A DNA stretch of 64,000 nt from Planctomycetaceae bacterium (GTDB lineage Bacteria > Planctomycetota > Phycisphaerae > UBA1845 > UTPLA1): contig CP030884.1 of assembly GCA_006969385.1 (NCBI GenBank), forward strand, positions 620,001 through 684,000, read 5' to 3'. The notes under the pieces are model-generated. The model ran no database searches, was not told the DNA's origin, and saw only the letters and a program-made list of their open reading frames with translations. Below are positions 35,269 through 44,523 of this stretch, piece by piece. Position 1 is the first letter of the stretch; every line of letters begins with the position of its first letter. Made by a program: the position numbers and the translations under genes.

Positions 35269-38200
35269 TTACTCGTCCGGTTGCGTCGTAGGCTCGGCGG
35301 TGGTCGCGCCTTTGAACCGCTCCAGGTTCGCTTCCAGCTCGGCGCGCAACGCTGTGGCATCGGGCGACAGTAGTTCGAGCGCTTTTTCTTCCCACTCGAT
35401 TGCCCGCTGCGCGTCGCCCGTCAAAAAGTATGCGAGCGCCAAAGTATCGAGATAGCCCGGGTTCTTGTGGTCGCTTAGCTTGTTGCTGCGTTGAGACAAC
35501 GTGAGCGCCTGCGCCGGATCGCGCAGCGTTTCCGGTTCGATTGTAAGTAAAGTCCATGCGGTTTCGTTGAGTAGATCCGCATCGGCGTCGGGGCCGTCTG
35601 CTCGTTTGATTTGGCGTTGCAATAAGTCCCGCTGCAACACCAAGGCTTCGTCGTCGCGCTCGAGGCGTTGTAGCACCAGCATCAAATTGGACTGCAAGCG
35701 CAACGTTTCGACGTGATCTTCGCCCGACGTACGTTGCCGACGCTGCCAGGCGTCTCGAAAGATCGGTTCGGCTTCGGCAAACTTACCGGCGCGTGCCAGG
35801 GTCAGCCCCAGATTGTTCATGCTGGTTAACGTGTTGTGATGATCCGGCCCCAGCACGGCCTGCCGCGCTTCGAGTACGGCGCGCTGCAGCGGCTCCGCCC
35901 GATCGAACTGCTCCCGATCCAAATAAAGGTCGGCAAGCACGCCTTTGGTAAACAGCACATCGGGATGTTGCGCGCCCAATTTGGCCTCCTGCGCCTTCAT
36001 CGTGCTGTTTAGCAGATGCTCACCCTCTTCAAAACGACCTTGCGATACGTACAGTCGCGCGAGCACGCCGGCTGAAAACAGCGTGGATGGATGATCCTTT
36101 CCCATCGTTCTCAAGCGCAACGCGTGTGCCTCTTTGTACAAGGGTTCCGCCAAATCGAATTGCCCGGATCGATAGTAGCTATTGGCGAGGTTGTTCATCA
36201 GCTTGAGCGTTTCGGGATGCTCTTCGCCCAGTACGCGCTTCATTTCCTCCAGCGTTTGCGTTCGTAGTTCTCTCGATTCCTGATCGCGACCCTGCAACGC
36301 GTAGGTGTTTGCCAGATTGTTGGTGATCTTCAGCGTTGCCGGATGCTCGGGGCCGAAGACCCGTCGGTGCGCTTCCAACATCTCGGTCAACAGCGCTTCT
36401 GCCTCAGCGGCACGACCTTGCGTCAAATAGAGCATGGCGAGGTTGCCGGTCGAATCCAACGTTGATGGATGGTCGTCACCCAGCTCGCGCCGTCGGCCTT
36501 CGATGGTTTCACGGAGCATAGTTTCGGCGGCGTCGAAGCGCGCCGTGGACTCGTAAACATTGGCAAGATTGTGTTGAACGATCAGGATACTTTCCGGGTC
36601 ATCACGGAAAGCCCGTTGGCGAATTTCCAAGGCGCGATTCAACAGGCCCTCGGCCTCGTCGAAACGGCCTTGATCGAGATAAACCAGCGCCAGATTGTTG
36701 AGAATGTTGAGCGTATCTTCGTGCTCGGCCCCGATGATCTGTTCGGCAGCCTGCAAGGCCTCGTCGAATAACGATTCGGCATCATCGAATTGACCGGCCA
36801 AGCCGTAGGTATGGGCCAGTCGGCTCTTCGAGATGATGGATTCGAGATGTTGTTCGCCTAACTCGCGTTCGTGAATATTGAGTGCGCGGCGCAGATACGT
36901 CTGAGCATCATCGTAGTTACCGATCGCCGAGTACGTGCGCCCGATGGTCGAATAGACCGATGCGGCGACTTCCGGTTGCTCGGCCAAGTCGTTTTGCACG
37001 CGTTGCGCGGCGCGGGCCAGAATCATGCGCAATAGCCGCGTATCCATCCCGCGTGCCGTTTCGGGATCGACGCCCGCCAACATCTCGTTGGTGAAGGCAA
37101 CCGTCTGCCGCGCCTTGTTGGCTTCGATCTCGGCTTGTTGGCGTGCGGCTTCGGCGGCCAAACGATCGCGCTCGGCGGCGCGATAGAGATTAACCGTAAC
37201 GATGAGCGCCACGATGACCAAACACATCACGCCGATACTGACGGCCACGCCCATCTTGTAACGCTTCACGCGCTTGCGCAAGACGTACCAACTGCTGTCG
37301 CGTTTGGCTTCGATCGGTTCGTCGGCCAGATAGCGCCGAATATCTTGCGCCAAATCCGCCGCCGTTTGATAGCGCCGTTCGCGCTCTTTAGCGAGCGCGC
37401 GAATGACGATCGTGTTGACCTCGTCATCGATCGGACAGCGCTGTATCACGCCGCCTTCGGGTGAGTAGTGCTTGATACCCGATTGACTTTCCCATTTCTT
37501 GCTGGGGATCGTCGCCTGCGTATGCACGATATGATTGAGCGCTTCGGCCAATTGACCGTACACGGGGTACGGATATTGGCCCGTCAGCACTTCGTACAAA
37601 ATAACGCCCAACGCATACACATCGGAACGAATATCGACCTTATCGGGATTGCCTTCCGCTTGCTCGGGCGACAGATACGGCAATGTGCCGACGACTTGCC
37701 CCGTCACGGACAACATAGATTGCTCGCGGTCCACCAACTGCCGCGCCAACCCGAAGTCGAGTACGCGCGGCTCGCCGTCGCCATCCACGAGCACGTTCGA
37801 GGGTTTTAGATCGCGATGGATCACACCTTTCTGATGGGCGTAATTCACAGCGTCGCATAGTTTGGCGAACAACCGTAACGCGTCGTCGACGGACAGCTTC
37901 GCGTCTTTGACGTAACGATCGAACGGCACGCCGCGCACATAATCCATCACGCAAAACTGCCGACCGTCGTCGGTTTCGCCCGAATCGAAGATCGACACGA
38001 TGTTGGGGTGCTTGAGGCTGGCGACGAGTTCGATTTCGCGCTCGAAGCGTTTGCGCGCCGAAGGTGCCGCATACGGTCCTTCCAACAACACCTTGATCGC
38101 GACTTTGCGTTTGGTGGATATCTGCAGCGCCTGATAGACGACGCCCTGCCCACCCTGGTGCAGCGCCCGCAGGATTTTGTATCCCGGAATCTTGCCGGCC

Positions 38201-38484
38201 AAAGGTAGCTTCGCGGATGCCTCACCATCGTCCGCGTCATTTGACGAGCCGGCCGGGCTATCGCTGTCGGCGGCGACCGCACCTTTCGATTCGCCGAAGT
38301 CCGACGAAATGTCGAGCCCCTTCAGGTGTTTCACCAGATCGTTAAAGCGATCGCCGAGGCGTTCGAGGTTACGCGTACACGCGTCGCAATCGTTTACGTG
38401 CGACTGCACCCAAGCCTCTTCGTCGGGGCTGAGCGCGTCGTTTTGAAAGCGTTCGAGCGTTTCGGGTGAAGGGCATTCTTTCAT
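35269..38484 (-). CDS. Ser/Thr protein kinase with transmembrane helix and TPR array
   Basis: 1071 residues. The N-terminus has a zinc-finger-like CPSPETLERF...HVNDCDAC, as in anti-sigma factors. The kinase domain (about 98-370) has GQGGQ-type Gly loop (LHQGGQGVVYQAL), VAIKVL lysine, HRDLKPSNVLVD, DFGLARQ, a SPEQ activation-segment end (GTLPYLSPEQAEG) and DVYALGVILYEVLTG. One membrane helix lies near 415-435 (VSIGVMCLVIVALIVTVNLY), followed by at least a dozen kinesin-light-chain-like TPRs (e.g. ALEIRQRAFRDDPESILIVQHNLANVY). This architecture is typical of Planctomycetota. Full length, all catalytic residues present. Confidence 0.95.
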   Translation of the reverse strand: MKECPSPETLERFQNDALSPDEEAWVQSHVNDCDACTRNLERLGDRFNDLVKHLKGLDISSDFGESKGAVAADSDSPAGSSNDADDGEASAKLPLAGKIPGYKILRALHQGGQGVVYQALQISTKRKVAIKVLLEGPYAAPSARKRFEREIELVASLKHPNIVSIFDSGETDDGRQFCVMDYVRGVPFDRYVKDAKLSVDDALRLFAKLCDAVNYAHQKGVIHRDLKPSNVLVDGDGEPRVLDFGLARQLVDREQSMLSVTGQVVGTLPYLSPEQAEGNPDKVDIRSDVYALGVILYEVLTGQYPYPVYGQLAEALNHIVHTQATIPSKKWESQSGIKHYSPEGGVIQRCPIDDEVNTIVIRALAKERERRYQTAADLAQDIRRYLADEPIEAKRDSSWYVLRKRVKRYKMGVAVSIGVMCLVIVALIVTVNLYRAAERDRLAAEAARQQAEIEANKARQTVAFTNEMLAGVDPETARGMDTRLLRMILARAAQRVQNDLAEQPEVAASVYSTIGRTYSAIGNYDDAQTYLRRALNIHERELGEQHLESIISKSRLAHTYGLAGQFDDAESLFDEALQAAEQIIGAEHEDTLNILNNLALVYLDQGRFDEAEGLLNRALEIRQRAFRDDPESILIVQHNLANVYESTARFDAAETMLRETIEGRRRELGDDHPSTLDSTGNLAMLYLTQGRAAEAEALLTEMLEAHRRVFGPEHPATLKITNNLANTYALQGRDQESRELRTQTLEEMKRVLGEEHPETLKLMNNLANSYYRSGQFDLAEPLYKEAHALRLRTMGKDHPSTLFSAGVLARLYVSQGRFEEGEHLLNSTMKAQEAKLGAQHPDVLFTKGVLADLYLDREQFDRAEPLQRAVLEARQAVLGPDHHNTLTSMNNLGLTLARAGKFAEAEPIFRDAWQRRQRTSGEDHVETLRLQSNLMLVLQRLERDDEALVLQRDLLQRQIKRADGPDADADLLNETAWTLLTIEPETLRDPAQALTLSQRSNKLSDHKNPGYLDTLALAYFLTGDAQRAIEWEEKALELLSPDATALRAELEANLERFKGATTAEPTTQPDE

Positions 38485-38695
38485 AAATGAATCGACCGCA
38501 ACCGGGCAGACGGCTCTATCGAGAGACCAGGATTGTAGTTAACTTCTGTGGTCGGGATTAAATGTAACGTTTGGCGCGCTACGCCTCAAGAATGTGGCGT
38601 TGCGGGCAGGTTTGAGTGCCGCAAGGTCAGCCGGTAGAGAAGTCGAGATATCCGCGTAACGCCGGATTCCCGCCCGCCGAGATCATATAGGTTTG

Positions 38696-38741
38696 AAAAA
38701 TAGGAAGCGGCTTCGATATACCCACGATACCGAAGCCGCTT
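38696..38741 (-). terminator. Terminator of the second PEP-CTERM gene
   Basis: An 11-base perfect stem (AAGCGGCTTCG at 38705-38715 with CGAAGCCGCTT at 38731-38741) is followed, read on the minus strand, by CCTATTTTTC. It lies 35 bases after the stop of the PEP-CTERM gene. The rest of the 38485-38775 gap shows nothing further. Confidence 0.8.
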
Positions 38742-38775
38742 GGATGCTAATAATCGAATTAACTACTCCAACGGA

Positions 38776-39411
38776 TTACGCGCGGCGGCGACGCATACCG
38801 ATCAACGCGAAACCAACCAAGCCGAGCAGCGCCGAGGCCGGTTCGGGAATGATGCGCACCGACACGTCATCGACCACGAAGCGCGCCAAGCTGCCTTGTG
38901 CGCCACCCGTGGCGGCAACAAACTGCAGCGTCACACCACCGCTGACATCCGGACCGGCGACGGTGTTAAAGGTGAAGTTCTGATAGTCGGTTTCGGAAGC
39001 GAGGAATAGCGGGCCGCCGCCGAGAATCTCACCCGCAGACGTACCGCCACCATCGACTTCCGAAAAGAACTCGACGATACCGACGCCACCGACGAGGAAG
39101 TCTCCCTTGGCGGCAAACGAAATCTCGATCGGATCGCCGGGGCTCACCAAGCCCATCCCGATGTTGGCTTGCTTCACCACGTAACCCGAGGGGCCGGTGC
39201 CGGTATTGATGTTAAAGAACTCACCAGCAAACGAGCCGTTGTTGGCATCACCAGTGACAGCACCGATCGACTCGGCCGTCGGGAAATCCGTCCAACCGGT
39301 CAGGTCGCCGGTTTCGAAGTCACCGTTGACCGAGATGACTTGCGCCGATGCGGTTGCCGAAGCAAACGCCAACGCCGCCACTGCCGTCAGTGTCATTAAA
39401 AAGTTCTTCAT
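38776..39411 (-). CDS. PEP-CTERM exported protein
   Basis: About 211 residues from ATG 39411, with AGGGGATGG upstream and a signal peptide (MKNFLMTLTAVAALAFASATASA). The body begins VNGDFETGDLTGWTDFPTAE, a lectin/CBM-like start common among PEP-CTERM proteins, and is beta-rich. It ends in IPEPASALLGLVGFALIGMRRRRA, the sorting signal. A longer reading from 39483 would bury the signal peptide. Confidence 0.87.
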   Translation of the reverse strand: MKNFLMTLTAVAALAFASATASAQVISVNGDFETGDLTGWTDFPTAESIGAVTGDANNGSFAGEFFNINTGTGPSGYVVKQANIGMGLVSPGDPIEISFAAKGDFLVGGVGIVEFFSEVDGGGTSAGEILGGGPLFLASETDYQNFTFNTVAGPDVSGGVTLQFVAATGGAQGSLARFVVDDVSVRIIPEPASALLGLVGFALIGMRRRRA

Positions 39412-39773
39412 CGTACCATCCCCTTTCTTCCCAACTCGACTTTCTGAATTGGATAGAACTAACATGCGCTGTGCCGAGTCCACACGGACATCGCCTTACG
39501 CAGCGCGAACTTGATTTGAGATCCGAACAAAGTAGTAAAGCGCGATTTTAGAAAAGGTTTTTCGGTTTCCGAAATTTTTGTAGGGCAATGCGATGAAACT
39601 GTTCGCCAAATAACGGATTAAAAAGTATGTTCTTTGTCTGAAATATGCCTATGGTTGTAGCGCCGGTCATTTCTCGTTCAAAGCGGTGGGTTTATACCCA
39701 TGAAACTGTTGCAACAAAAAACGTTCGTGAAACTGTTTTTTCTTTGGATCTGCACGTTTTTGCTATTCGCCAA
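39412..39773. other. Intergenic interval, no gene seen
   Basis: About 360 bases, A+T-rich in the middle (39590-39720). It presumably holds the promoter of the minus-strand PEP-CTERM gene. No hairpin repeat of the GGTGCC family and no credible CDS are seen. Confidence 0.5.
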
Positions 39774-40586
39774 TCAGGTCGTTGTTTGGTCCACCTGAGT
39801 CGTTGTTTCCCGCCGTATCGGCTTGCCGCATTCCGGGCAGACGGCAGAATCCGTTCCGAACAAAACGTACCCACACTGCTCGCAATGCTCTTCCTCGATC
39901 TCGATCTTGATGCGCAAGCCGCACGACGGGCACGGCGAATGACCGACGGGCAAGCTGTGCGTTTTGGAACAACGCGGACAGGTGAGTGATACTTCCAGCG
40001 TGGTCGTGCGAATCGAATCGTGTTCGTGGATGGCCGAGACGCGATGCAAAATTGGGATCGCGACGCTCGTGCAAACATCCAAGATTGCCAACGCCCCGAT
40101 GACGCGCAGCATAAACTCATCATCGATCTCAAACACGACGGCAACAATGATCAAGCCGGCCAGCGCGACGATGCTGGCGACATTTCCGATTCGCACCCAA
40201 CCATAGTCGCGCCGCAAGCGCGCCAAGCCGATTAACCCCGCATGCGGTAGCGCGATTGCGATGACCGTCGCGACAAGGGTTGTCTTGATAAAAACCTCTT
40301 CGCCATTCAGCCGATCCACCCAGATCAAACACAGAACCAACGTTAACCAAACCGCCGCCGCCAACATGCCGAGTGGACCGATGGGTTGCCAACGCTTGCG
40401 CTCCCACGGTACCGCCGACGCCAACGCCAGCAGCGACGCCCCCGCCACCGTCGCCGTGGTGCCCAACACCTTCGCCACCAAGCTCGTGAACTCGCCTATC
40501 AACAGACAATAGATACCGATCGCACCGCACAATGAAATCGACGCGATGAACGCGAATAGGAATGAGCGCTGGGTTTGGGATCGCAT
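39774..40586 (-). CDS. Multi-pass membrane protein with C-terminal zinc ribbons
   Basis: About 270 residues from ATG 40586 (MRSQTQRSF); an earlier ATG at 40664 adds residues that overlap a repeat. Six to seven hydrophobic helices span about 10-190, then a soluble end with three CxxC pairs: LTCPRCSKTH, SPCPSCGLRI, EEEHCEQCGYVLFGTDSAVCPECGKPI in parts, the pattern of double zinc ribbons used in many Planctomycetota membrane proteins. Function unknown. Confidence 0.65.
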   Translation of the reverse strand: MRSQTQRSFLFAFIASISLCGAIGIYCLLIGEFTSLVAKVLGTTATVAGASLLALASAVPWERKRWQPIGPLGMLAAAVWLTLVLCLIWVDRLNGEEVFIKTTLVATVIAIALPHAGLIGLARLRRDYGWVRIGNVASIVALAGLIIVAVVFEIDDEFMLRVIGALAILDVCTSVAIPILHRVSAIHEHDSIRTTTLEVSLTCPRCSKTHSLPVGHSPCPSCGLRIKIEIEEEHCEQCGYVLFGTDSAVCPECGKPIRRETTTQVDQTTT

Positions 40587-40641
40587 GAGTAAAGCTCGAT
40601 GGATGGTTAGTGTATGTTGAGTGCGGTATAGCGTGGCGACC

Positions 40642-40663
40642 GTAGGCTCCGCATCGCGGACCA
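40642..40663. repeat. GGCTCCGCATCGCGGACC hairpin
   Basis: A member of the GTCCGCATTGCGGACC hairpin type, also at 12041-12055, 13357-13371 and 42476-42492. It lies upstream of the zinc-ribbon membrane protein gene. Confidence 0.65.
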
Positions 40664-40729
40664 CTCACACCGCGCTGATCAGATTGCACGCGCAAGACAT
40701 GTATGACGCAAGAATGGATTTCATTAAAT

Positions 40730-40906
40730 GTCGATATTCAAACTTTCCACGCGGGTGCCCCATCGCTTCCGCAGAGAAGGGTGGGGAATCATCTTGGTTA
40801 CTTGAGCGAACAAAACGACGAGAACACACTGACGACAACCGTGATTCCCCATCCTTCGCTGACGCGAAGGATGGGGCACCCGCATAACCAGCGTCGACAT
40901 TCAAAT
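40730..40906. repeat. MITE-like element with inverted ends and flanking direct repeats
   Basis: Two CCCCATCC-type hairpin repeats face each other (40751-40791 and 40841-40883), so GGGTGCCCCATC at one end matches GATGGGGCACCC at the other. Outside them lie near-identical direct repeats GTCGATATTCAAA (40730-40742) and GTCGACATTCAAA (40893-40905). The enclosed 50 bases code for nothing evident. Confidence 0.65.
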
Positions 40907-41014
40907 CTGCATCCCATCACCATCGTGGTCTGAAATTTGGACCCTACGGCGTGCCATAATGACATCAAATAATAGACAATACTCAATCGAGCGCCTGAAG
41001 TGTCGTTAACTCGA

Positions 41015-42220
41015 TCAACCCGCCTTGATTTCCTCAACCATCTGCGGGTCGAGCTTCTTGGCTTTCACCTTGCGCTTGCGCGCTTCTTTCGCCGGAATCA
41101 AATCGCGCATCGATTCGAGTTTGCCGTAGCACAACAACTTATCGTTGGCTTCCAGTTCGCGGCTGCCCTTCGGGTTGGAAATGATCGACGTACCGCGATG
41201 CAAGTTCAGCACCACGATGTCCTTCTCGCGCAGGCCCGAGTCGATAATCGTCTGGCCGACCAACGTCGAACCTTCCGGAATAATGATGTCGGCCACGCCG
41301 TAACCCTTGGAGACCGTCATGCGTTGGCGCAGGTCGATCTCTGGGAAGTTCACCTGATTGGCGATGTAATCGACAATTGCGCCGGCGATATCCAGCTTGG
41401 TCGCGCCCTCGATGCCTTCGAGCCCCGGCGACGAATTCACTTCCATAATCTGCGGCCCATCTTTGCCTTCCAACATGTCCACACCCGCCACGCGCAGGCC
41501 GAGCACCTGCGCCGCACGCACCGCCGTCTCGGCAAAAGCCGGATCGAGATCGATCTTCTCCGCCTTACCGCCACGGTGCACGTTGCTGCGAAACTCTTCC
41601 CCTTGCGCCACGCGTCGCATCGCGCCGACGACGGTATCGCCGACGATAAACGCCCGAATGTCGCGGCCTTTACTTTCTTTCACAAAGCGCTGTACCAAGA
41701 CGTTTTGCTTGGCCGATTGCAGCGTTTCGATAATGGCTTCGGCGACCTTGGTCGTTTCGGCAAGAATCACGCCGACGCCCTGCGTGCCTTCGAGAATCTT
41801 AATGATGACGGGCGCGCCGCCGATGCGTTCGATGGCGGGCAACACATCGGCCCGGTCGCGCACAAACGTCGTATGCGGCATGCCGAGGTTGTGACGGCTC
41901 AGAATCTGCAACGAACGCAGCTTATCGCGCGAGTTGGAAATGCCGTTGGCCGAGTTCGGCGTGAAGACATCCATCTGCTCGAATTGTCGCACCACTGCCG
42001 TACCGAAATACGTGATCGACGCACCGATACGCGGCAGAATCGCGTCGTATTCGGAAAGCTCTTTCGAGCGGAAATACAAACTCGGCTCACCCTCTTCGAG
42101 ATCGAGACCGAACCGCAGCGTGTTGAGCACCTTGACCTTGTGCCCGCGCTCTTCGGCCGCCTGCCGCAAGCGGGCGGTGCTATAACAACGCGGTGCCGTC
42201 GAGAGAATGCCGAGCTTCAT
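41015..42220 (-). CDS. rimK: RimK-type ATP-grasp ligase fused to a TrkA-C (RCK_C) domain
   Basis: 401 residues. The N-terminal part (MKLGILSTAPRCYSTARLRQAAEERGHKV) and the ATP-grasp domain (GGAPVIIKILEGTQGVGVILAET, KESKGRDIRAFIVGDTVVGAMRR, GVDMLEGKDGPQIMEVNSSPGLEGIE in parts) match RimK, which adds glutamates to proteins or makes gamma- or alpha-linked peptides. After about residue 300 follows a domain with the RCK_C pattern (IIIPEGSTLVGQTIIDSGL...DIVVLNLHRG...NDKLLCYGKLESMRDL) otherwise found in ion-channel regulators, suggesting a ligand-sensing role. AAAGG lies 8 bases before the ATG. Confidence 0.88.
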   Translation of the reverse strand: MKLGILSTAPRCYSTARLRQAAEERGHKVKVLNTLRFGLDLEEGEPSLYFRSKELSEYDAILPRIGASITYFGTAVVRQFEQMDVFTPNSANGISNSRDKLRSLQILSRHNLGMPHTTFVRDRADVLPAIERIGGAPVIIKILEGTQGVGVILAETTKVAEAIIETLQSAKQNVLVQRFVKESKGRDIRAFIVGDTVVGAMRRVAQGEEFRSNVHRGGKAEKIDLDPAFAETAVRAAQVLGLRVAGVDMLEGKDGPQIMEVNSSPGLEGIEGATKLDIAGAIVDYIANQVNFPEIDLRQRMTVSKGYGVADIIIPEGSTLVGQTIIDSGLREKDIVVLNLHRGTSIISNPKGSRELEANDKLLCYGKLESMRDLIPAKEARKRKVKAKKLDPQMVEEIKAG

Positions 42221-42471
42221 GGTGGTGCCTTTCGTTAGAGGCGTAGAGGTTCGGAGCGAAGACAGATAACGAGTGCCATTTTAATAATTGCGACGCACGA
42301 GCGAAACCGCGAATTGCACATATTGCAAACAACGGCTTGTGCATGGATGAAGACCGACAGCGCGCCATCGGCTTGCCTAAATGAGTAGGGTGGGTTGTAC
42401 TCAACCCACCGAAACATCGGTAATCCACAACAACTCGCAATCACCAGCATATCCAACCGATTGCCAGAGTT

Positions 42472-42495
42472 GTAGGGTCCGCACCGCGGCCCATC
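42472..42495. repeat. GTAGGGTCCGCACCGCGGCCC hairpin
   Basis: GTAGGGTCCGCACCGCGG at 42472-42489 is a diverged copy of the hairpin at 12036-12055 and 13352-13371. It sits at the left edge of the A+T-richer island that carries the restriction-modification genes. The remainder of 42221-42659 has no credible CDS. Confidence 0.65.
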
Positions 42496-42659
42496 GGCAG
42501 GCGCGACATGATGCGTTTTTTAGCGCTGCTTCGTTCAGCCTTGAGCAAAAGGCCACATAAAAGCCCATCCGCTACCTCCGCGATCCCGCTGCCACAAATT
42601 TATCGCATCCCTGACGAAACGGTTGAATATCAGCGTCGTTTTGCAACATGGAGATTGAG

Positions 42660-43301
42660 ATGCCGAACGACGCTGAAATCCTGCTGTTATCGAAGAAGAA
42701 ACGATATCCGGCGTGCCATCGAAGCATAACGCTGGGCGGATGTCTTGACCCGGTTGTCTTCGGTGTGCTTTTTGTCATCCTTGCAACCAGCGTTACCTGC
42801 GACTTCATCTATTACGACAACGTCGAATGGCACGGCGTATTGTCGGTATTGGCTCTCGGCTTCCTTTTCGTGCGCTCAGTCCTTCCCGTGAGACCGAAGA
42901 TAATTCCCTACTTTTCTGAAAGGTTGATGGACGACACTGCGTCCGAAGCGCATTGTTCAGGCCATACATTGGCCGCGCAATGCGGTGCCCTCGATGAAAT
43001 CTGCGCGAAAAGCGGTGCCCGTCCCGTTTCAGACTATGGTTTTCTAGACGATCTAGAGGGCGACGAACTTATTTGGTTTGAGCCCGCCGAAATGATTAAG
43101 ACATTCGAAACGCTGGCTGCAGCAATCCGACAGTTAGGATCAAAAAATGAGATGGTCGATAAACTAAGAAACGAAATCGACGTCATGCTTCGTGCGCTTT
43201 ATGTCGCGCGCGATCGAAACATCAACGTTTGTCTTCACTTACGGTACGGCAACTGCTATTCGGGCCTCGAGCAAGACAATCGTATCGGTAGTCATTTTTA
43301 G
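42660..43301 (+). CDS. Hypothetical membrane-anchored protein next to the RM genes
   Basis: About 213 residues from ATG 42660, which has GGAG 6 bases upstream (ATG 42648 is possible). Two hydrophobic helices near residues 25-48 and 55-72 anchor a soluble C-terminal part with a helical DELIWFEPAEMIKTFETLAAAI segment. No family recognised. It is in the same orientation as the methyltransferase, about 200 bases upstream, in DNA of similar A+T-richness. Confidence 0.5.
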   Translation: MPNDAEILLLSKKKRYPACHRSITLGGCLDPVVFGVLFVILATSVTCDFIYYDNVEWHGVLSVLALGFLFVRSVLPVRPKIIPYFSERLMDDTASEAHCSGHTLAAQCGALDEICAKSGARPVSDYGFLDDLEGDELIWFEPAEMIKTFETLAAAIRQLGSKNEMVDKLRNEIDVMLRALYVARDRNINVCLHLRYGNCYSGLEQDNRIGSHF

Positions 43302-43502
43302 GGTTGTGGGATCGACGAACGGGTGCCCTGGGTCGGTACGCCAAGCTGGGGGCTCGATTCGAATGCAGCCGCTGGATCAACCTGTCGCGATTGCTAAGTA
43401 ATCAATCGCAACCCGACCGGCCGTTACCCCTGTAATCCCACTTTACTTCCACTACCTCCAACATCGGAGTATTATGGCGCGGAGACAGCAAGGGCATCTT
43501 TG

Positions 43503-44501
43503 ATGAAGAACAATCCGCTTCCGCGGCTCGATGACAACCCGGACTTACGCGAACGCTTGCTTCCGTATTGCCGACTGAAGCCCGGGGAAATCTGGGACGA
43601 TCCGAAAGGGAGACATCGCGTAGGCTGCATCGATGCCTCGGACTCTCAGCAAGTGTCGGACCTAGTTAAAGACGCGCAACCGACGCTCGCGATTCACGAT
43701 CCGCCATACAATCTTGTCGCGTTCGATCTTCGATCAATCGACGAGTTCATAGAATGGTGCCAAAAGTGGATTCGTAATACCACCATGGTAACGGCGTCTA
43801 ACGCATCACTCTACGTGTGGCTCGGCGCGGATCAAACGGACGGTTTCCAGCCGCTTCCCGATTTCATGATCATGATGCGGGCCGAACCATACAAGGCTCG
43901 AAGTTTTATTACCATGCGCAATCAACGCGGCTATGGAACGCAAAAAAATTGGATGGCCGTACGTCAAGAGTTGCTTTATTACACGAGAGGGCAACCGGTA
44001 TTTAACGTCGATGCTGAGTACACAGACATCCCCAAAATATTGCGAGGCTACTACAAAGAGGTCAACGGCCGAAAGACGGAGAATTTCGAACGAAGCAGGT
44101 CCGACAACATTCGCGCCGGCAACGTTTGGGTGGATATTCAGCAAGTATTCTATCGCATGGCTGAAAATGTGTCGGGGTGTTACGCCCAAAAGCCTCTCAA
44201 ATGCATAGAACGAATTATCTCCGCAAGTTCGCGGCCCGATGACGTCGTGGTCGATTTCTTTGCGCACTCCGGTGCGACACTCATCGCTTCTGAAAAGCTA
44301 GGTCGCCGATGTATCACGACGGATATCGATCCGATTTATTCCGAGATTTGCATACGACGACTCGAACAATATCGCAAATGCGGACGCGAAGGATGGCAAA
44401 ACGGCCACCCATTTGAAATGGAAATCCCCTCATTCGTCGACTCGAAAGACGAAGAGCCAACCGATTCCGCTGAAGTTACATCCCAAAACCTCCTATTTTG
44501 A
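43503..44501 (+). CDS. Type II DNA methyltransferase (beta class, adenine-N6 or cytosine-N4)
   Basis: 332 residues. Catalytic motif IV DPPYN is at about residue 60 (IHDPPYNLVAF) and the S-adenosylmethionine-binding motif I lies C-terminal (VDFFAHSGATLIASEKLGRRCITTDID), which is the beta-class order. A YKARSFITMRNQRGYG block between them is the likely target-recognition region. DPPY methylates adenine N6 or cytosine N4; the target sequence cannot be read from this. The nuclease gene follows after 22 bases, forming a type II restriction-modification operon. The TTG-ATG start is at 43500/43503. Confidence 0.9.
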   Translation: MKNNPLPRLDDNPDLRERLLPYCRLKPGEIWDDPKGRHRVGCIDASDSQQVSDLVKDAQPTLAIHDPPYNLVAFDLRSIDEFIEWCQKWIRNTTMVTASNASLYVWLGADQTDGFQPLPDFMIMMRAEPYKARSFITMRNQRGYGTQKNWMAVRQELLYYTRGQPVFNVDAEYTDIPKILRGYYKEVNGRKTENFERSRSDNIRAGNVWVDIQQVFYRMAENVSGCYAQKPLKCIERIISASSRPDDVVVDFFAHSGATLIASEKLGRRCITTDIDPIYSEICIRRLEQYRKCGREGWQNGHPFEMEIPSFVDSKDEEPTDSAEVTSQNLLF

Positions 44502-44523
44502 TATAGGTGATCGCGATTAACCG

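Noticed and set aside
41000..42238. Long plus-strand frame opposite rimK
   Set aside because: It mirrors the rimK codon pattern, encodes a His/Arg-rich low-complexity protein, and the minus-strand frame carries all conserved RimK motifs.
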